A stretch of DNA of 64,000 nucleotides from Jaapia argillacea MUCL 33604 (GCA_000697665.1 KL197738.1:94882-158881); one strand, 5' to 3'; counted from the first letter of the stretch, positions 22,901-35,502 are shown. Notes: a model not told the origin generated them from the letters alone. Made by a program: numbers and translations.

Positions 22901-23230
22901 CAATTTCATCAGAGGATTGAATACGGGGAGGTTCGATATTACTTTCGAGCAAAGGTAAACAATGGGCTTGGTGTCTTCGCCATGATCTCCCTATATTCTC
23001 GGCCAGATCCCGTTATCCTACAACAATCCTACAATACTGTGTGGTCATGTCAAGATCAAGGTGATGCCGGCCTGATTGTTGTCGATATCAAGGCAATTGC
23101 TGCTGTTGTTGCAATGGTTCCCTGGCAGCCAGCACCTGGTAGTGATACATGCACATACTTTGTAGTCGAGAAGCCAGGGTTACAAGTAGGCTATCTATCT
23201 GGAGAGGAGGAAGAAATGACGGAGGAGTAG
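19932..23230 (+). mobile_element. tnp2-type CACTA transposase, complete three-exon gene
   Basis: The start is MSGTGERIYYCDCPRYC. Exons are 19932-20249, 20299-22848 and 22898-23230, with 49-nt GT...AG introns that both fall in phase 0, giving 1066 residues. The N-terminus carries a CxC...C cluster followed by YYRHLKERDK, then a low-complexity Ser/Gly/Asp linker. The central part has LMISLDGAQLFRNKLSDCWI and downstream HYGG-like, Cys/His-containing and MDFMHLAGLNLPDL segments that fit the Tnp2 transposase family of fungal CACTA elements. Transposase_21/Tnp2 proteins cut and paste DNA. No frameshift or premature stop was seen, so the gene may be active. The companion gene at 23328 follows in the same direction. 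Terminal inverted repeats beginning CACTA were looked for and not identified. Confidence 0.8.
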
Positions 23231-23327
23231 CAACGAATTTATTGGTATAACTGTCTGATTCATTGTTGTATACAAAAACTTTGGGTGCGGCAAATACCGA
23301 CCTCTCTCTCCTTGTTCTGTCATTGTC

Positions 23328-25769
23328 ATGGATGACGATATTGAGCTGTACTCTCCCTTGTCTGATGGGTTCTCGTTTGCTGATATGGGTTCAGCCAGTG
23401 GAAGTGAAATGGGTTCTCGGGCGAGCTCAGTATACTCAGCACCCTCATACGCACTTGATGTTGCTGGCCACCTGTCATCACCTCAGGTTACCTCTCGTCT
23501 GCCAATGTTGCACAACTTTGATTCTGAGCTAGGAGTCGCTGGTGCAAGCAATCCGGTGGCTCGAGGAGGATCTCCGTTCCCGAACGCGTTGCATTTCGAA
23601 GGTGGTGGTGGGTATGCTCTGCATACCTCTCGACGTGGCGACACCCCAAGCCACCCCCGTCCTTCGGTTCGTGTTTGAATCTCAAAAATCTATCTAACTC
23701 TGGCTTACAGTTTTCCCAGACACCACACCACCCTCAAACACGGGGCCCAAGCCTCCTTCAAGTTCTAGCCAAAGCCACTCATGATGATCTTGTCCGAGCT
23801 GGGAATCGTGCGTACAATGAGATGGTCATCCGTTCAGATACGTGGAAGTACGGACACCTTTCTGTCATCCATTATTATGGAAATTCATGTTGCTTTCCAG
23901 AGAGGCTCACCAACAACTCCTCGCATCCATACAATCTGCTCAACAAGCCCAAGCTTCCGCTTCTCCTGGCATGCCAGCACTTCCTTTTATCCCAGATGAA
24001 TCCTCTCTTACCGATCGATGCCTGGATCGATCGAAATATCCTCACGTTCTACTCTGGGAGCACCAAACGTACAAGGACCGTATCAGCGGCAAGAACTCTG
24101 ATGCTGCTGATCCTACGGAAGCTGTGCAACCCAAGCCTCAAGGAAAAATACAGATGTTGGAGGGCGAAAATGTGATGATGGATTTTGTTGAAGACGAATA
24201 TGGTGTTCCGGTAACTGCAAAGATCGCTGGTGAGATATGTGACTTCATTCGGTCATGCTGGCTTGATCTCACACGATGTGGGCTTGCTCCAGAGACTTGG
24301 GGGAAGGTGGTGCTGTCAGCATTGCGATACTTCCGCCACTCCGTCTATACTGCGTATCCGATCTTGATGCTCTGCGAGGGGCATTGGAAGCTACACGCAA
24401 TTGCCACAGCACTTTATCGAAACCCCAACAAATCCACTATCAAGCTCGAAGATGACGCTCCTGTGAAGCGGAAAAATACCCGTTCAAAACGGGCCTCCTC
24501 CCCCTCCGATCCCGCTACCTCAAAGAAACTCAAACTTTCGTCTCCACCCCTGGGCCACTCCCTGCTGCATCCAACAGCACCCTCCATCAGCACCGCTATG
24601 CATTCTGCATTGCCTGCTCCTGGAACTTCATCTCTTCCGACTGTCATTTCCATATCTGCTCCACTGGCACCCACTGCTCATAACATCCCTCCTCCACCTG
24701 CTCCCCCTCCGCCTTCAGCTTCTCCACCTGCCACTCCACCTTCAGCTCCTCTGCCCGCTGTTCCACCACCTGCCGTTTCGCCGCCTGCTGCTCCGCCAGT
24801 CACCACTCCGCCACTCGCTGCTTCACCACCTGCTGCTCCTCAACCTGCTGGTCCTCCACCCACTATTTCACCACCCGTCGTTCCTGCCGTTCCGCTACCT
24901 ACCGCTCCGCCGCTCACCACTCCAATACTCGCTGCATCACTGGGCACCGGGAGCGCAGACAAGCCTCCCTATCCAGCAGAAATGGAAAGCACACCACGAG
25001 TGCCGCTTCACCCTCTTGCCGTTGCATATTCGACTGGTGGTCCGTCTGATCGAGCGACACACAGTGCGCCTCCAGACACCGCCATCTCTCAAACTGAGCT
25101 CGGAAGAGCAGTTCCGGAGGGTTTTGTTCCCGTCCAGGTGCGTGAGGTCTCTCGCCTGCAGTCGTCTCTCGTATTGACCACCCTTCTTCACATCCCATGT
25201 CATCTAGTTTGCAAGCCCGCTGTACGTCATTTATCCTCTCTTCTTTCACCTGCTCATACAGCTTTCAATACAGTACAGGCCTATTTGGAACCCAAATGTC
25301 AGCTCCATCCCTGTCGCTGACATTGGTTGAACCTGGAGCCGGATTCGGTAGGTTTATTTGTATACAACTGACATTATCCTCACTGCCTTTATCTGAACAG
25401 CATCATCATCCTCGAGCACACTTCCACCAGCGATCGCTACTCCTCTGCCTTTAGCAGGTCCATCGAGCCACGCAAAGAAACTGCCCGCAGGAACTACCAA
25501 GTTGTGGATAACAGCATCCAACACACCCAGGTGAGGCAAGCTGAACTGAGACCACCATGATACCGATGCTGATTCGACTGTTTGAAGGAACCTTTGCGCA
25601 ATCCAGTACAAAGCCATGCACCCCAATGCCACCACCGCTGAGTTTGCTGCGCATTGGGATCGTCTTCAGAAGGTAAGCTCAATTGACTTCATTCACGGTG
25701 GGCAGTTTCAAGTTAACCCTGTCTTAGGAATCGAGTGAAGCCAAGAAGGCCGAGAAGCAGCGTCGGTAG
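23328..25769 (+). CDS. Proline-rich companion protein of the tnp2 transposon
   Basis: The start is MDDDIELYSPLSDGFSFADM. Exons 23328-23666, 23711-23847 and 23901-about 25136 join in frame. Several small 3' exons follow, with introns at about 25350-25400, 25510-25568 and 25673-25727. The last exon, 25728-25769, ends SSEAKKAEKQRR. Residues encoded around 24190-24420 form a folded-looking segment (AGEICDFIRSCWLDLTRCGL). A Lys-rich putative nuclear signal follows (KRKNTRSKRASS, near 24470), and then a long Pro/Ala/Ser repeat tract (24680-24940). The position 97 bases after the transposase stop, in the same orientation, suggests an element-encoded accessory factor such as a DNA-binding partner. 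No known domain is recognised. The exact small 3' exons are uncertain. Confidence 0.55.
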
Positions 25770-26649
25770 GAAGGCGTGGGGGTGGTTGGGGCAATTGAGA
25801 TGTTCGGGTTGTTCGGGTAGTCTAATGGGGAGGGTGTTACGGTAGTCGTACGCATACGTTAAGATCGTTGCATGGGTGGATAATTCTGTTACGAGTAGCT
25901 TAGCATTGCTAATAATATGGTATCTATCTATCTATCGGTTATCTGGAGACCGTCCTACTGGCCAACTAAGCGTTTTCAACCTCCTTCGATCGGCTAATGG
26001 TACCTCTCGATTTCATTCAGTGACGCTCAATTTGGCTCAAGAAATTTTGAGAAAAGTCTCATTTCTTGAGGGATACTGAGGGAGAACAAAGAAAATTACA
26101 ACTCTTCAAGATCCTTCAAAATCCTTCAGACGACTTCTCACTGGGGGTGAACTGGCAGCAACTAGAACTGCACCGTTAGAACGCGTGAGAGTTGTTGGCG
26201 AGTCGCACAGCCACTCGCCCAAAGTTCCCGCGTCGAGTAACTCAGCAAGTAACCTGGTCCTAGCTGCTCCTGCTGTCTCCCTCGTCGCTGTTTTCACTCA
26301 CTGGGCCGTAGTTCTGCGATAACTCATTGCAAAGTACAGACTGCTTTTAAACCTTGTCGCTCTCTTATTGCGTTCGCTTTCCCCTGTTCTGACACTCGGT
26401 TCTCGAGTCACTGCCACTCTTGCTGTCTCTTACACTGCACGACCTCGTTCACTCTTGGTCTCTCACTACTGCTACTAGGGGTATTTCCGTACTGAACACT
26501 AGAATCTATTCAGAGTCCTTTTCAGCGTTGTATTCTCCTATCGCTCCTATCGTCCTCGCCAGTCCGCTGCTTCCCCTCGCTCTCGTCCTCCTTTGTCCTC
26601 AGGCTCCTTGGGGCCCCTCTTGAGTAGCTCTCCCCCCTAGTATTTCGGT
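25770..26649. other. 3' flank of the transposon, no gene
   Basis: It contains a short CTAT/TCTA microsatellite near 25921-25938 and repeated TTCTTGAG/CTCAAGAAAT words near 26035-26080 that may be subterminal transposon motifs. No coding region is seen before the tRNA. Confidence 0.35.
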
Positions 26650-26757
26650 GGCAATATGGCCGAGCGGTCCATGGCGTGTGACTCAAGCGAAAGCTTGCCA
26701 GTAATCCGGTTTCTCATCCGCGTAATGCGGGCGTGGGTTCGAATCCCACTGTTGTCA
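26650..26757 (+). tRNA. tRNA-Leu(CAA) with intron
   Basis: The acceptor stem is GGCAATA with TGTTGTC and discriminator A. The D arm is TGGCCGAGCGGTCCATGGCG, the T arm is GTGGG-TTCGAAT-CCCAC, and the long variable arm CCGC-GTAAT-GCGG marks a class II tRNA. The anticodon loop reads CTCAAG, giving CAA, followed by an intron of about 23-24 nt in the canonical position one base after the anticodon. The anticodon stem has one apparent mismatch. CCA is not encoded. Confidence 0.85.
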
Positions 26758-26759
26758 TA

Positions 26760-26766
26760 GTTTTTT
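26760..26766 (+). terminator. RNA polymerase III T-tract
   Basis: A run of T residues begins two to three bases after the tRNA 3' end, as expected for Pol III termination. Confidence 0.7.
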
Positions 26767-27092
26767 CTCCTACTGTTCATGACGCTCAGCCTCTGGTCCA
26801 TAAAAGTGTTGTAGTGGCAGCAAACACCCTTCCGAGACGATGCAACAGTTTACATCAGCCTTGTGCATTATAACCAACTTCCGTGAGCCATGTTTTGATC
26901 TATGCGATGCTTTTACACTGTCTTGCTCTGATGTGATCCAGCGTGCATTTGCCTGCCCACTCCTCTTGACTATCAGGTGTATATAGTTACAAGACTTTGC
27001 TAGTACATCAGATCTAGGTCAACCTTCTCATCCGCATGATACGAGGCAATCGCCCGACGAAGACTATAGGTGCACTGGTGAGCTTCTTTCAA

Positions 27093-28093
27093 TCAAGGGA
27101 TAGAAAAACCGGACCTCAATTGTTCATGATAATAGTCTCGGATTTCCCTATACTGCCGGAGCCGTTGTCGTTTGTGAATGAGGAAGAGCATCACGCAAAT
27201 GGCCACCATGGCTGGAGCAAGGGTCAGCTCCCATCTCCGAGGCGGTGGATTAACGCACCTGCGGTGATACATAGCACGGTGATCGCGTATTGCCAGGGAG
27301 CCACTTTGATCGGCGTGCCTGGAAGGTCGGTACACAAGTCCTGTGTTCCACAAGTATACTGATACAGGATCAGCCAATGCAATTCTAGGTGCGGTGTATT
27401 GCGGAAACTTACTGCTAGACACTCCCGGTCAGCGAGACACGGTGACCCGAACACTTTCGCGGGAAAACACTGCCGGCTTCCTTCGTCGCAAAACAGATAT
27501 GGACTGTGGCAATCGTCTCGAAGCACGGTGTTCGCATATTGCTGTCCGTCAGGACCCTGGTCGATATACGTCGTATTGTCGAGGAGACATCGTTGGCCCA
27601 GAGTCGCATTTGCATACCTGGATGATCGTGTTGAGTAAATCTCGGTCAACTTGAACAAAGTAATCAACATCACTTACATGCAGGTACTCTGGAGACATAT
27701 CGACCCGTTGAAATTCTGGTTACTCGAGAGTTGGATGTGATCTGGCCCAGGTGCGCATTGGTTGTCTCGGTTCATCTCGCAGGGCTGCCCAGCGGCGATC
27801 AACGGTACGCATTGACTGCCATCGTCGGGACAGTACGATCCTTGCGAACACATAGACGGAAGGACATCCCCAGGTTGGAATCCATATGGAAATTCATCTG
27901 CGCGGCAACGCCGCGGTACACAGGTTCCGTTAGTGGTCCCAGAGCAGAACGTTTTGTCGTCACAATCCGTCAAGAACTTGTGGGAAGCAGGCTCGAGGTG
28001 ATTGTCGCTAGCTGAACAGCTTCCGCCTTCAGTGACCGTCCCTCCGAGAGCATAAGCAAGAAAGGAGCACAGAATTAGCGACCTAGGCAGCAT
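27093..28093 (-). CDS. Cys-rich secreted/cell-surface single-pass membrane protein
   Basis: The start MLPRSLILCSFLAYALGG is a signal peptide. The upstream frame begins with TTG, so this is the first ATG. The extracellular part has many evenly spaced cysteines (CSASD, DCDDKTFC, CVPRRC, MCSQGSYC, QCVPL, RCLLD, LFCDEGSRQC, CLADREC) and N-glycosylation sequons. Introns with GT...AG fall near 27613-27672, 27362-27415 and 27215-27260. After the Cys-rich part comes a hydrophobic segment (YAITVLCITA...AMVAICVMLF) and a short basic tail (HKRQRLRQYREIRDYY). The stop is at 27093. This layout recurs in agaricomycete proteins of unknown role. A receptor- or wall-associated function is only inferred from topology. 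Confidence 0.65.
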
Positions 28094-28144
28094 AACTAGA
28101 AGTGACGGTATACAGGTGTTGCTTTGGATAGACAAGGAGAACTG

Positions 28145-28333
28145 TTAGCCACAATCTTGGCCCAAATCACATGGTTTAAGATCGACGGTGAAGTTCACAT
28201 TGAAATCGTCTGGTTGCAGTAAAACCAAAGTCAAACCAACACCCCCGTATGGTACGAACATAGTAATGTCAGGATTGTAGGCTTGGAAGTCGCTCACGAG
28301 GCTACACGATGGGTCGTGGTTATCAACATTCAC
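28145..28333 (-). CDS. Possible small exon or ORF of unknown function
   Basis: A 62-codon frame starts MNVDNHDPSCSLVSDF and ends CDLGQDCG, just upstream of the Cys-rich surface protein on the same strand. It has spaced cysteines and hydrophobic stretches. It may be a remnant of an adjacent gene copy or an upstream exon. No splice join to the neighbour was found. Confidence 0.25.
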   Translation of the reverse strand: MNVDNHDPSCSLVSDFQAYNPDITMFVPYGGVGLTLVLLQPDDFNVNFTVDLKPCDLGQDCG

Positions 28334-28657
28334 CAGGTAATTGAGCAGCTTCGAGGTCTACATATATACGATGCCCAACGGTTCGATCGACCTTCGGGAA
28401 GATTAAAACGCCTCGCCGATGAGCGCCCAAAGTCGAGGACATAGACGGGTCTTCACGTCGATTGTGAAACGAACAAGACTACAGTCTCGTATTGAAGGAG
28501 GAAAGCACAACGCGACCAGGGGCGATTATCCATGTAAGAATGTGGTAAGAGAACTCCCATGTATCCAGCTGGAGCGAACCGTCAGAAAGAAAGTGACCCT
28601 TCCCATGACTGACTATACGAACTTTGAGATGGGGCCGGTATACCTGGCTGTCACTGG

Positions 28658-30010
28658 TCATGATCGCCCATCTACTCCATGAGATGAGCATCCTCCTCCC
28701 GGCTCGAGCTCGTCCAACACGATCTCATCTAGGTTCGTAGTGAAAGCAGGGTCGACGTTTAGTCCTTCTGGTCCATCCTCCTTGAGGCGGCACAGGTTGA
28801 GGACAAGTCGGCAGCTCTGTGTCAGGCCGGCATCAGCATCATCCGACCCGGCCATCGGAATGGCCACTCACAGAAAACGATAGCACTGATATACCCCATC
28901 TGAAGAAACCAAATACATGTAAGGAAGATATGTGATTGAGAGATCAGAACTTACGAATAGAGAAAACTGCGGAACAAGGGACTTAACGCTCCAAAGCATA
29001 TACCTTCGAATACAATTGCACCTATAGAGAGGCTCAAATTATTCGAAGGGAGATGAACTGCCCCAGACACGTACCAGTGATCAAAACAAATACCCATAAG
29101 CTATCGCGAGCCACTATATACAAGATAGGATATGTGCCCCGAGTCGCGGAAATCACCTTGAGTGACTTTGCCAGGGCCAGAACAAAGACTGTCACTTGAG
29201 TTACCATTGAAATTGAGCTGGTGGGAATTTTCATCGTGAATATATAAATGAATATTTACCAGGATCTAGTGACTGACCTCAAGAGGATTAGGAACAACAA
29301 CCCTAGTCGTGCTGTTGCAGAGGCGCAATAATGAGGAATCACGATGGAAAAGGCCACGATCGCTGCGACAACCTCGAAACCGAAGAGAATCGAAAATAGT
29401 ACGCGGATGCGCCAGCTCCTGCCATGGAGGGCGTATACTAGAGCACCCAGCGTCGTCAGGAGTTATTGCGCTTAAAGGCACCAAGATCCAACGCACCTCG
29501 AATAGCCAGGAGGAGTTCGACAGACATCACCAAGCATTGCAAAGAGGTAGTTTGGAAAAGCGTCCACGAGAGACAGGCTCCATAAGAGGAGACGGAAATT
29601 CTTCCGAGAGATCTGAGAAACACCACGCTGTGGGGCAGGAGGACTCGGGAAGGACCTCAAGAAACATGAACAGCAGGGAAACTCACAGCTGACACAATAA
29701 CGAATGATATCGTGTGAATAGGAAAAGCCATTTCGTCGGTGATCGTCTCGGTTGACTGGGATTTCATGGGAGTCGGGTCAGTTCGTCCATAGGGCAAAAC
29801 TGTTCTCAAAAGGAGTACATACGGCCAGATGTATTGGACTTCGTCGTCGAACGTCGTCATGATATCCCATGCCACGAAAGTCAGGGAGGAGACTACGATG
29901 CATTTCGGTCAGACGATCGGACAACACAGCCGTGAGCAGCAAATACAGGAGAAGTAATTGATCGTCAGCTCAGAAAGAGCGGTCGACGCAATTGATTGAG
30001 AGGTCGACAT
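28658..30010 (-). CDS. DUF6533-type multi-pass membrane protein, paralog A
   Basis: The start MSTSQSIASTAL is at 30010. An intron with donor near 29944 brings in SSLTFVAWDIMTTFDDEVQYIW, the DUF6533 signature at the first transmembrane segment. Later exons give several hydrophobic helices and, near 29080-29190, KVISATRGTYPILYIVARDS followed by LWVFVLIT, typical of the sixth/seventh helix region of this family. The C-terminus contains SCRLVLNLCRL, as in paralogs B and C. The stop is at 28658-28660. The exon structure in the middle was not fully resolved. These fungal seven-helix-like proteins have no established function. The strand and order put it between the surface protein and the phosphatase gene. 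Confidence 0.65.
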
Positions 30011-30783
30011 TGCACGAAGTGTGACGCATCAACGCTGGCCAGCGATTCAGAGAGCTGAATAGGACACTCCATCAGCCTCGGAGGATTGATGGAGAAGTCA
30101 TTGAAAGAGAGTACACGCCTGATGAGATATGAGGAGCCTCCCGCTCACTCTTGGACCTGTGGCCTGCCACTGTTGTAGAGCACAGAAATAGGTTTTAGGG
30201 GGAGACTCAGAGACAACGAGGAGAAAGGTTCGGTTCAAAACATGAGCCCATGTTCACCGTTCAATATCAGATGTTCCTCCCCCAGAGGAATGGTTAAGTG
30301 AAGGATATTCCGCGAATCACTAGAGGACGTAAATCAATTTGAGCAATGTAGCCGAGAGCTAAACTTCTAAGCGGTGAGCTTCGCCGTACATGAGTTCCCC
30401 AGGCGGCCGTTGGGGGTCGTGGCATCTTGACCGCATCAGTTCCGTCTCAACGAGGTTGGGATAGTGGTATATAGTCTCATATAGTGCACGAAACAATTGT
30501 ATTCACAGACAATGTGATAGGGTACAAGTTACATTGATGATGTGACGGAGACTAGGCTATGCAGAGTACAGGGAGGTGGGAAAGGAGTCAAACACTAAAG
30601 TGCACAAATGATGGAGACAAAAAGAACAACAACATGGTAAAACCTGAACGAAGCAGAGTCAGCTACACGATATTTTTGCATGTACAAAAGTGGGGGTGGA
30701 CGTGAAGCTTGGTGGGTATGCGGGGTTATGATAGAAAAACGAACAGAGATCGTGTTTGGGGTGGTAGCATGAGCCTTGCGTCT

Positions 30784-33700
30784 TCAATGCAAGTACTTGT
30801 CATTGAGGGCGTGAACCTCTCTCGACAGATATGGCCAATTCAGGCTTCTGGAGAACTCGTTCTTCAGCTTCTCCTCGTCATTGCCCGCACGTTGTCGCGC
30901 GAGCTTGACTTCCCATCCAAGGAGATTATATAGGAGTCGCATATTGGGTTGGATGAGCACGGAGAGACGACGAGAGCGGACGATGAGGTACGCATCGACG
31001 AGCGGGAGACCAAGGTATTTCATCACGTACGCAATCTAAAATTGAATCAAAACACATCAGAAATGAGCCAACGACAAGAGCTAGATAAGATCTCACCGTA
31101 ACAGTTGCAGACCTCGACACACCAACCCTACAATGTACAAGCACTTGACCACCCTCCGCCCTAGCCTTGTCGATCCAATCGCAAATCGGTTCAAGCTGAG
31201 GCTCGAGCGTATCGATCCCATCGTCGCAGACACCCTGAATATCCAACACCTTCATCCTCCCCTCCCTCTCCTCAACCCAAAGCGAACCTTGACCTCCAGG
31301 CCCCTTTCCAGGAATGAACTGAGCATTGCAGGTCTTGTTGTGAGTATGTTCGGAGAAATTAGGCGGAGGGACGAGTGCGCATTCGCCGACCGAAACGACG
31401 TGGGTAATGCCAAGGGCGTGTAACATATAAACGTTCGAAGCGTGGTTCCTAATAATACGAACGTCAATCAATCGAAGCCGAGTTAGCAAGCGTACGAAAT
31501 AGACTCACAAATTCCCGAGATAAAGGAACGGTAAGACTCGACTGGGGAAACTCCCATCAAACCTCGGATCATTAAACCAGGCTTCATGCCCCGCAACAAA
31601 TGGAGGCAGAGCCGGGCTCGTACAAGCTCTCGGTCTCTTCACCATCACCCCATTCGGCTGCTGCTGCAACTGAGGCAAGACAGGTTGCCCACTACTGCCC
31701 ACACTATCCGCTCTCGAATGCCAGCTCGACGAAACCAAAGATCCCAAAGCATTCCCCGACTCCCCCACGGAACCTCTAGTAGACCCAGAAGCACCACCAT
31801 TAGAACTGAAACCACGTCCATTAGGTAAAGTCATGGCATACGGTCTTCCATAAGCTCTAGGACCGCCAACGATAGGCATCCCACTCCGTACAGCTCCCCC
31901 ATCTCTATCCCTCTCCAACCTCCCCTCGACCCTCTTCAACACGCCCAAATCACTGGAATAAACAAAGAAACTCCGCTTCTTCACAACCTGCAACTCTAAA
32001 TAAGCTTCGGGTAAACTCAACCCTCTAAGCGCCATCAATAAAGTCAGAGCAAGGACTGAAGATTCCGTATATCCATCGGCGGAGTAGATGAGGATTTTGA
32101 TGGGTCTAGAACGTGGACCAGGAGGAGGGGTGGGTGATGAAGGTGAAGGGAGCGAAGGAGGGTAAGCATACGGCGAGCTCGCCGCAGACATTGACCTCGA
32201 CCTAGGAACAGGAACAGAAGGAGTCGCCTTCACACTCTCTCCATCAGGAGATTGCGGCGGCGAAGGCGGCAACACAGGCTGCAACAACCTCTCCAAAAAT
32301 GCGACGAACGGCATCGTAGCGCTAACCGTGATCGCAGTCGAAGGCGGCGAGCTGGGGAAGGGTAAATGTATCACAGCATTCGCGTTCGGCGGTGGGCGGG
32401 GCGGTAACGGTTCCTCATCTTCCTGCTTTCCATCCAAGTAAGAAGGAGAACTAGCCGACCTAGTCCGTTTCCTCCCACACTTCTCGGCCCAAAGCGCCTC
32501 CAAAGCACAAAGATGTTCCTCCGCGGCTCGTAGGTGAGCAGACGAAGGGAAAGGAGCCATATCATGACACTCGACGCAAATATCATATCCATAACCCTGA
32601 GCGGGGTCATTCGAAGTGAAGTCGAAAGGATCTTGACCAGGTTCGTTCATCACGTCATCTTCGTCCACAGGGCCGTGATGCGATTGGGGACGACTAGTCG
32701 AAGATGAAGGGTGAAGAGGAGGACGCGAGGTGTGATGAGAAGTCGTGGGGATCTCGGGTGCGAGTGGCACGTCGTTCGAATTGCCCAAGTATATCTGACC
32801 CAAAGCAGGGTTCCAATACGTCGAGGTGTTACTAGCCGACACCTTCTCCCTCTCCTCCTTCTCCCCCACACTCTCCACCGAAACGGGAGAAGTTACCCCC
32901 GGGCCACTCAACACCATCGAGCTATAACCCGAGGTCGAAGTGCCATTAGCAGTAGGCGTCGTAACAGTCGGAGTCTTCTCCCGACTCCCACCACCAACAT
33001 CCCACATGGTGAAAATCTCACTAGCCCTAGTCAAATCCCTCATCTCTTCCTTCTCCCTCTGCGCAAAGTCTATCGTATTTGCCTTCAACATCTTCTTCTT
33101 CGAATTGGCTTTCGTAGACTTGGCGGTGCCAGCAGCGACGTGGTGTGGAGGTCCTGCGACGTGATGAGGATGTTCGGCGACGAGGTGAGGATGTTCCGAG
33201 AGGTGGGCCGTCCCATTCACTAACCGAGCTCCATCACAACGCTCATCCAAATCCATCTCCCCAACAACATGCGCATCGGTCCCATCAGTATGTGCACCAG
33301 TAGTCTTCTTCACAACCCCCCGACCTGACGAGTCCGCGACGTTGATACCATAGCCTGTCGTAGGAGGTATGAAAACGGACGGAGAATCGGTTGTAGGAGA
33401 AAAGTCGTCAGGCGGAGGAGGCCGATGCGGACGAGCGATGATATCACCAATCGGTGCACGATTCCGTTTCCGACGCACACGCAAACCATTCCCAATAACA
33501 CCAACATCGGATTTAACAATTTAACAAACCAAAAAAAAAGAACACGCAAGGTGAGTAACTTCATCCTCAGATTCCAACACTCAAACCAAGAGTACTCACC
33601 GTGGAACTTTCTCACTCGGCTAGTGTGATCGTGCTGGTGGTGGTCACCATCAACATGATCGACATGGCAGACTTCATCTTCAGTCCGCATGAGGAGAGAC

Positions 33701-35502
33701 TCTAGACCTTCTCTCATTTCATGAGTGGCGGCGTTTAAGACGAAGACGTTATATTTGACTAGGTCTTCTGGGTCTGTACCTTATGTGAAGGTGTTAGTTT
33801 GTGATTACGGAGAGAAAGAGTATGACACAAGAGGCGAAGGATAGTGGATGTATGCGCGTAAAACTGGGTTATATGCGCGGCAAAATGGGTGTATGCGTGT
33901 CGAAGGACGATATATGCGCCTCAAACGAGATACCAAACATCAAGCACAAAACGACTCACCTCCCCTGACACTCCTCTCCACCTCCTTCCTCCAAACAGCC
34001 TCCCTAAACTTCTCGGCGAGGGCAACAGCCCGAAGCGTGTTCCCAGTAGGGGAATAAACGACTATATCCGATATGGTCGTGAATATTGGCTATAAAGCGC
34101 GTGATGGTAATTAGTCTTCGTTTGAGTGAGATGAGGATGGAAGGTGGAGGCAAGGAAAGCGAAGATGAGGTGTATCGTCTACAGCGGAACATGATATCGT
34201 TGATCCCAGAATCAACGAGAACATCATCCGATGTAGACAACACGACATCTCCCATCCAATAACAAGTAAAAAAAAATATAAAAGACTACTCACAACTTGA
34301 ACACCAAAGTTCCTCAAGCTGATCCCTTCGGGCACTTTGGGCGGGACGAACTCCACACCCTCACCATCTTTCCCATTTAAAGTCCTCAACAAATCCCGAG
34401 CAAAGAACGTCGAAGTCAGATAAGTCGGCGTGGGCGGGTATGGAGAAGGTTGTTTGCTCCTTATGGTCGCGTGAGGCTGAGTCGATGGGGAATGTGCATG
34501 CCCGTTGGTATTCGTCTGAGTCTGCGTTTGGGTCGTCGTAGGGGAGGGAAGGCAAGGTGCCGAACATGATAAAGGGGACGAGGGAGGGTTGGAAGCTCCG
34601 AACGAAGTATTACTCTCCACACTGGCCTGTCCCTCACTCGAATTACTGGAACTCGAAGAAGAAAGCGCCGACGTCGAAGAGTCAGAGAAAGACGAAGCCG
34701 TTGATGGACGACGATCATGTACGTGGGAGGGAGAGGGACCAGTAGTGTATATGGGTTGTGTTTGGGATGCAGATTGAGTAGGGATGGGTACAAGTGGCTG
34801 CGTCGTGATTAAGGCGGGTCGGTGAGCGACGGGATGCATATGGTTCCCATCCTCGTGTCCATGTCCACCCAACCCAAAAACAGCACCAACTTCAACGTCC
34901 ACATCCATAGCCTCCCCCTTCCCTTCCTCAAACTCGTCACTCTCATAATCTTCCACATCCTCATCTTCCAACTCGTCGTCGTCGTCATCCAAATCATACG
35001 AATCGTACCCAAAGCCACCACCCCCACCAAACTCATCACCCCACCTCAAGCCCACATCTTCCAATCCCAACCCTACCTCGCCTGGATCTTCACTGGCGAC
35101 CCATACCAGCCCTCTGAACTTGGGGAGTTCGACGTCGCCTCGCTTCGCACCCTTGTTGGGGGGAGCCGAGGGCGAGGAAGAGTACGGGCGGGCAGAGGAG
35201 AAGAACAAACGGAGAGCGTCAGAACCTCCTTCGAGTCCGTGGAGGAAAGGAAAGAGGACAGAGTCTGGCGCGTGAGACAACAAGTACCTCGTATGGAGGT
35301 CGGCGAATTGAGCGGTGGATAGCGAGTATATGGGGCGTAAAGGACGCGAAGAAGGATCGGAAGGGGGAGGGAGGATAGAGGGAAGGTGGGAAAGGAGGTC
35401 TGGGGGGTATGTTAGGCCATGTATGATCGTTTCGTTGTCGTTATGGAGATGAGCGTCGTTGGCAGTGGCAGTGGTGTTGTTGGATACATCGTCCTGGGCC
35501 AT
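30784..35502 (-). CDS. PPS1: PPS1-type dual-specificity protein phosphatase
   Basis: The start is MAQDDVSNNTTATAND. Exons are 34294-35502, 33960-34089, 33600-33779, 31509-33354, 31097-31448 and 30784-31035, all in frame, giving about 1322 residues. The catalytic signature VLVHCRVGVSRSATVT ends exon 5 (Cys near residue 1228), preceded by DIQGVCDDGIDTLEPQL, which supplies the general-acid Asp region. The conserved tail is YVMKYLGLPLVDAYLIVRSRRLSVLIQPN. The N-terminal region (GISLRNFGVQV...SDIVVYSPTGNTLRAVALAEKF) matches the amino-terminal module of PPS1 homologs. Long Ser/Pro-rich linkers fill exons 1 and 4. PPS1 enzymes dephosphorylate Tyr and Ser/Thr and act in cell-cycle control in yeast. 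Intron 3 (33355-33599, 245 nt) is long because no AG occurs earlier in a usable place. Confidence 0.85.

Noticed and set aside
32711-33223. 170-codon plus-strand frame opposite PPS1
   Set aside because: Antisense shadow of the Ser/Pro-rich exon 4 of the phosphatase gene.
34822-35322. 166-codon plus-strand frame opposite PPS1 exon 1
   Set aside because: Antisense shadow of the acidic low-complexity stretch of exon 1.
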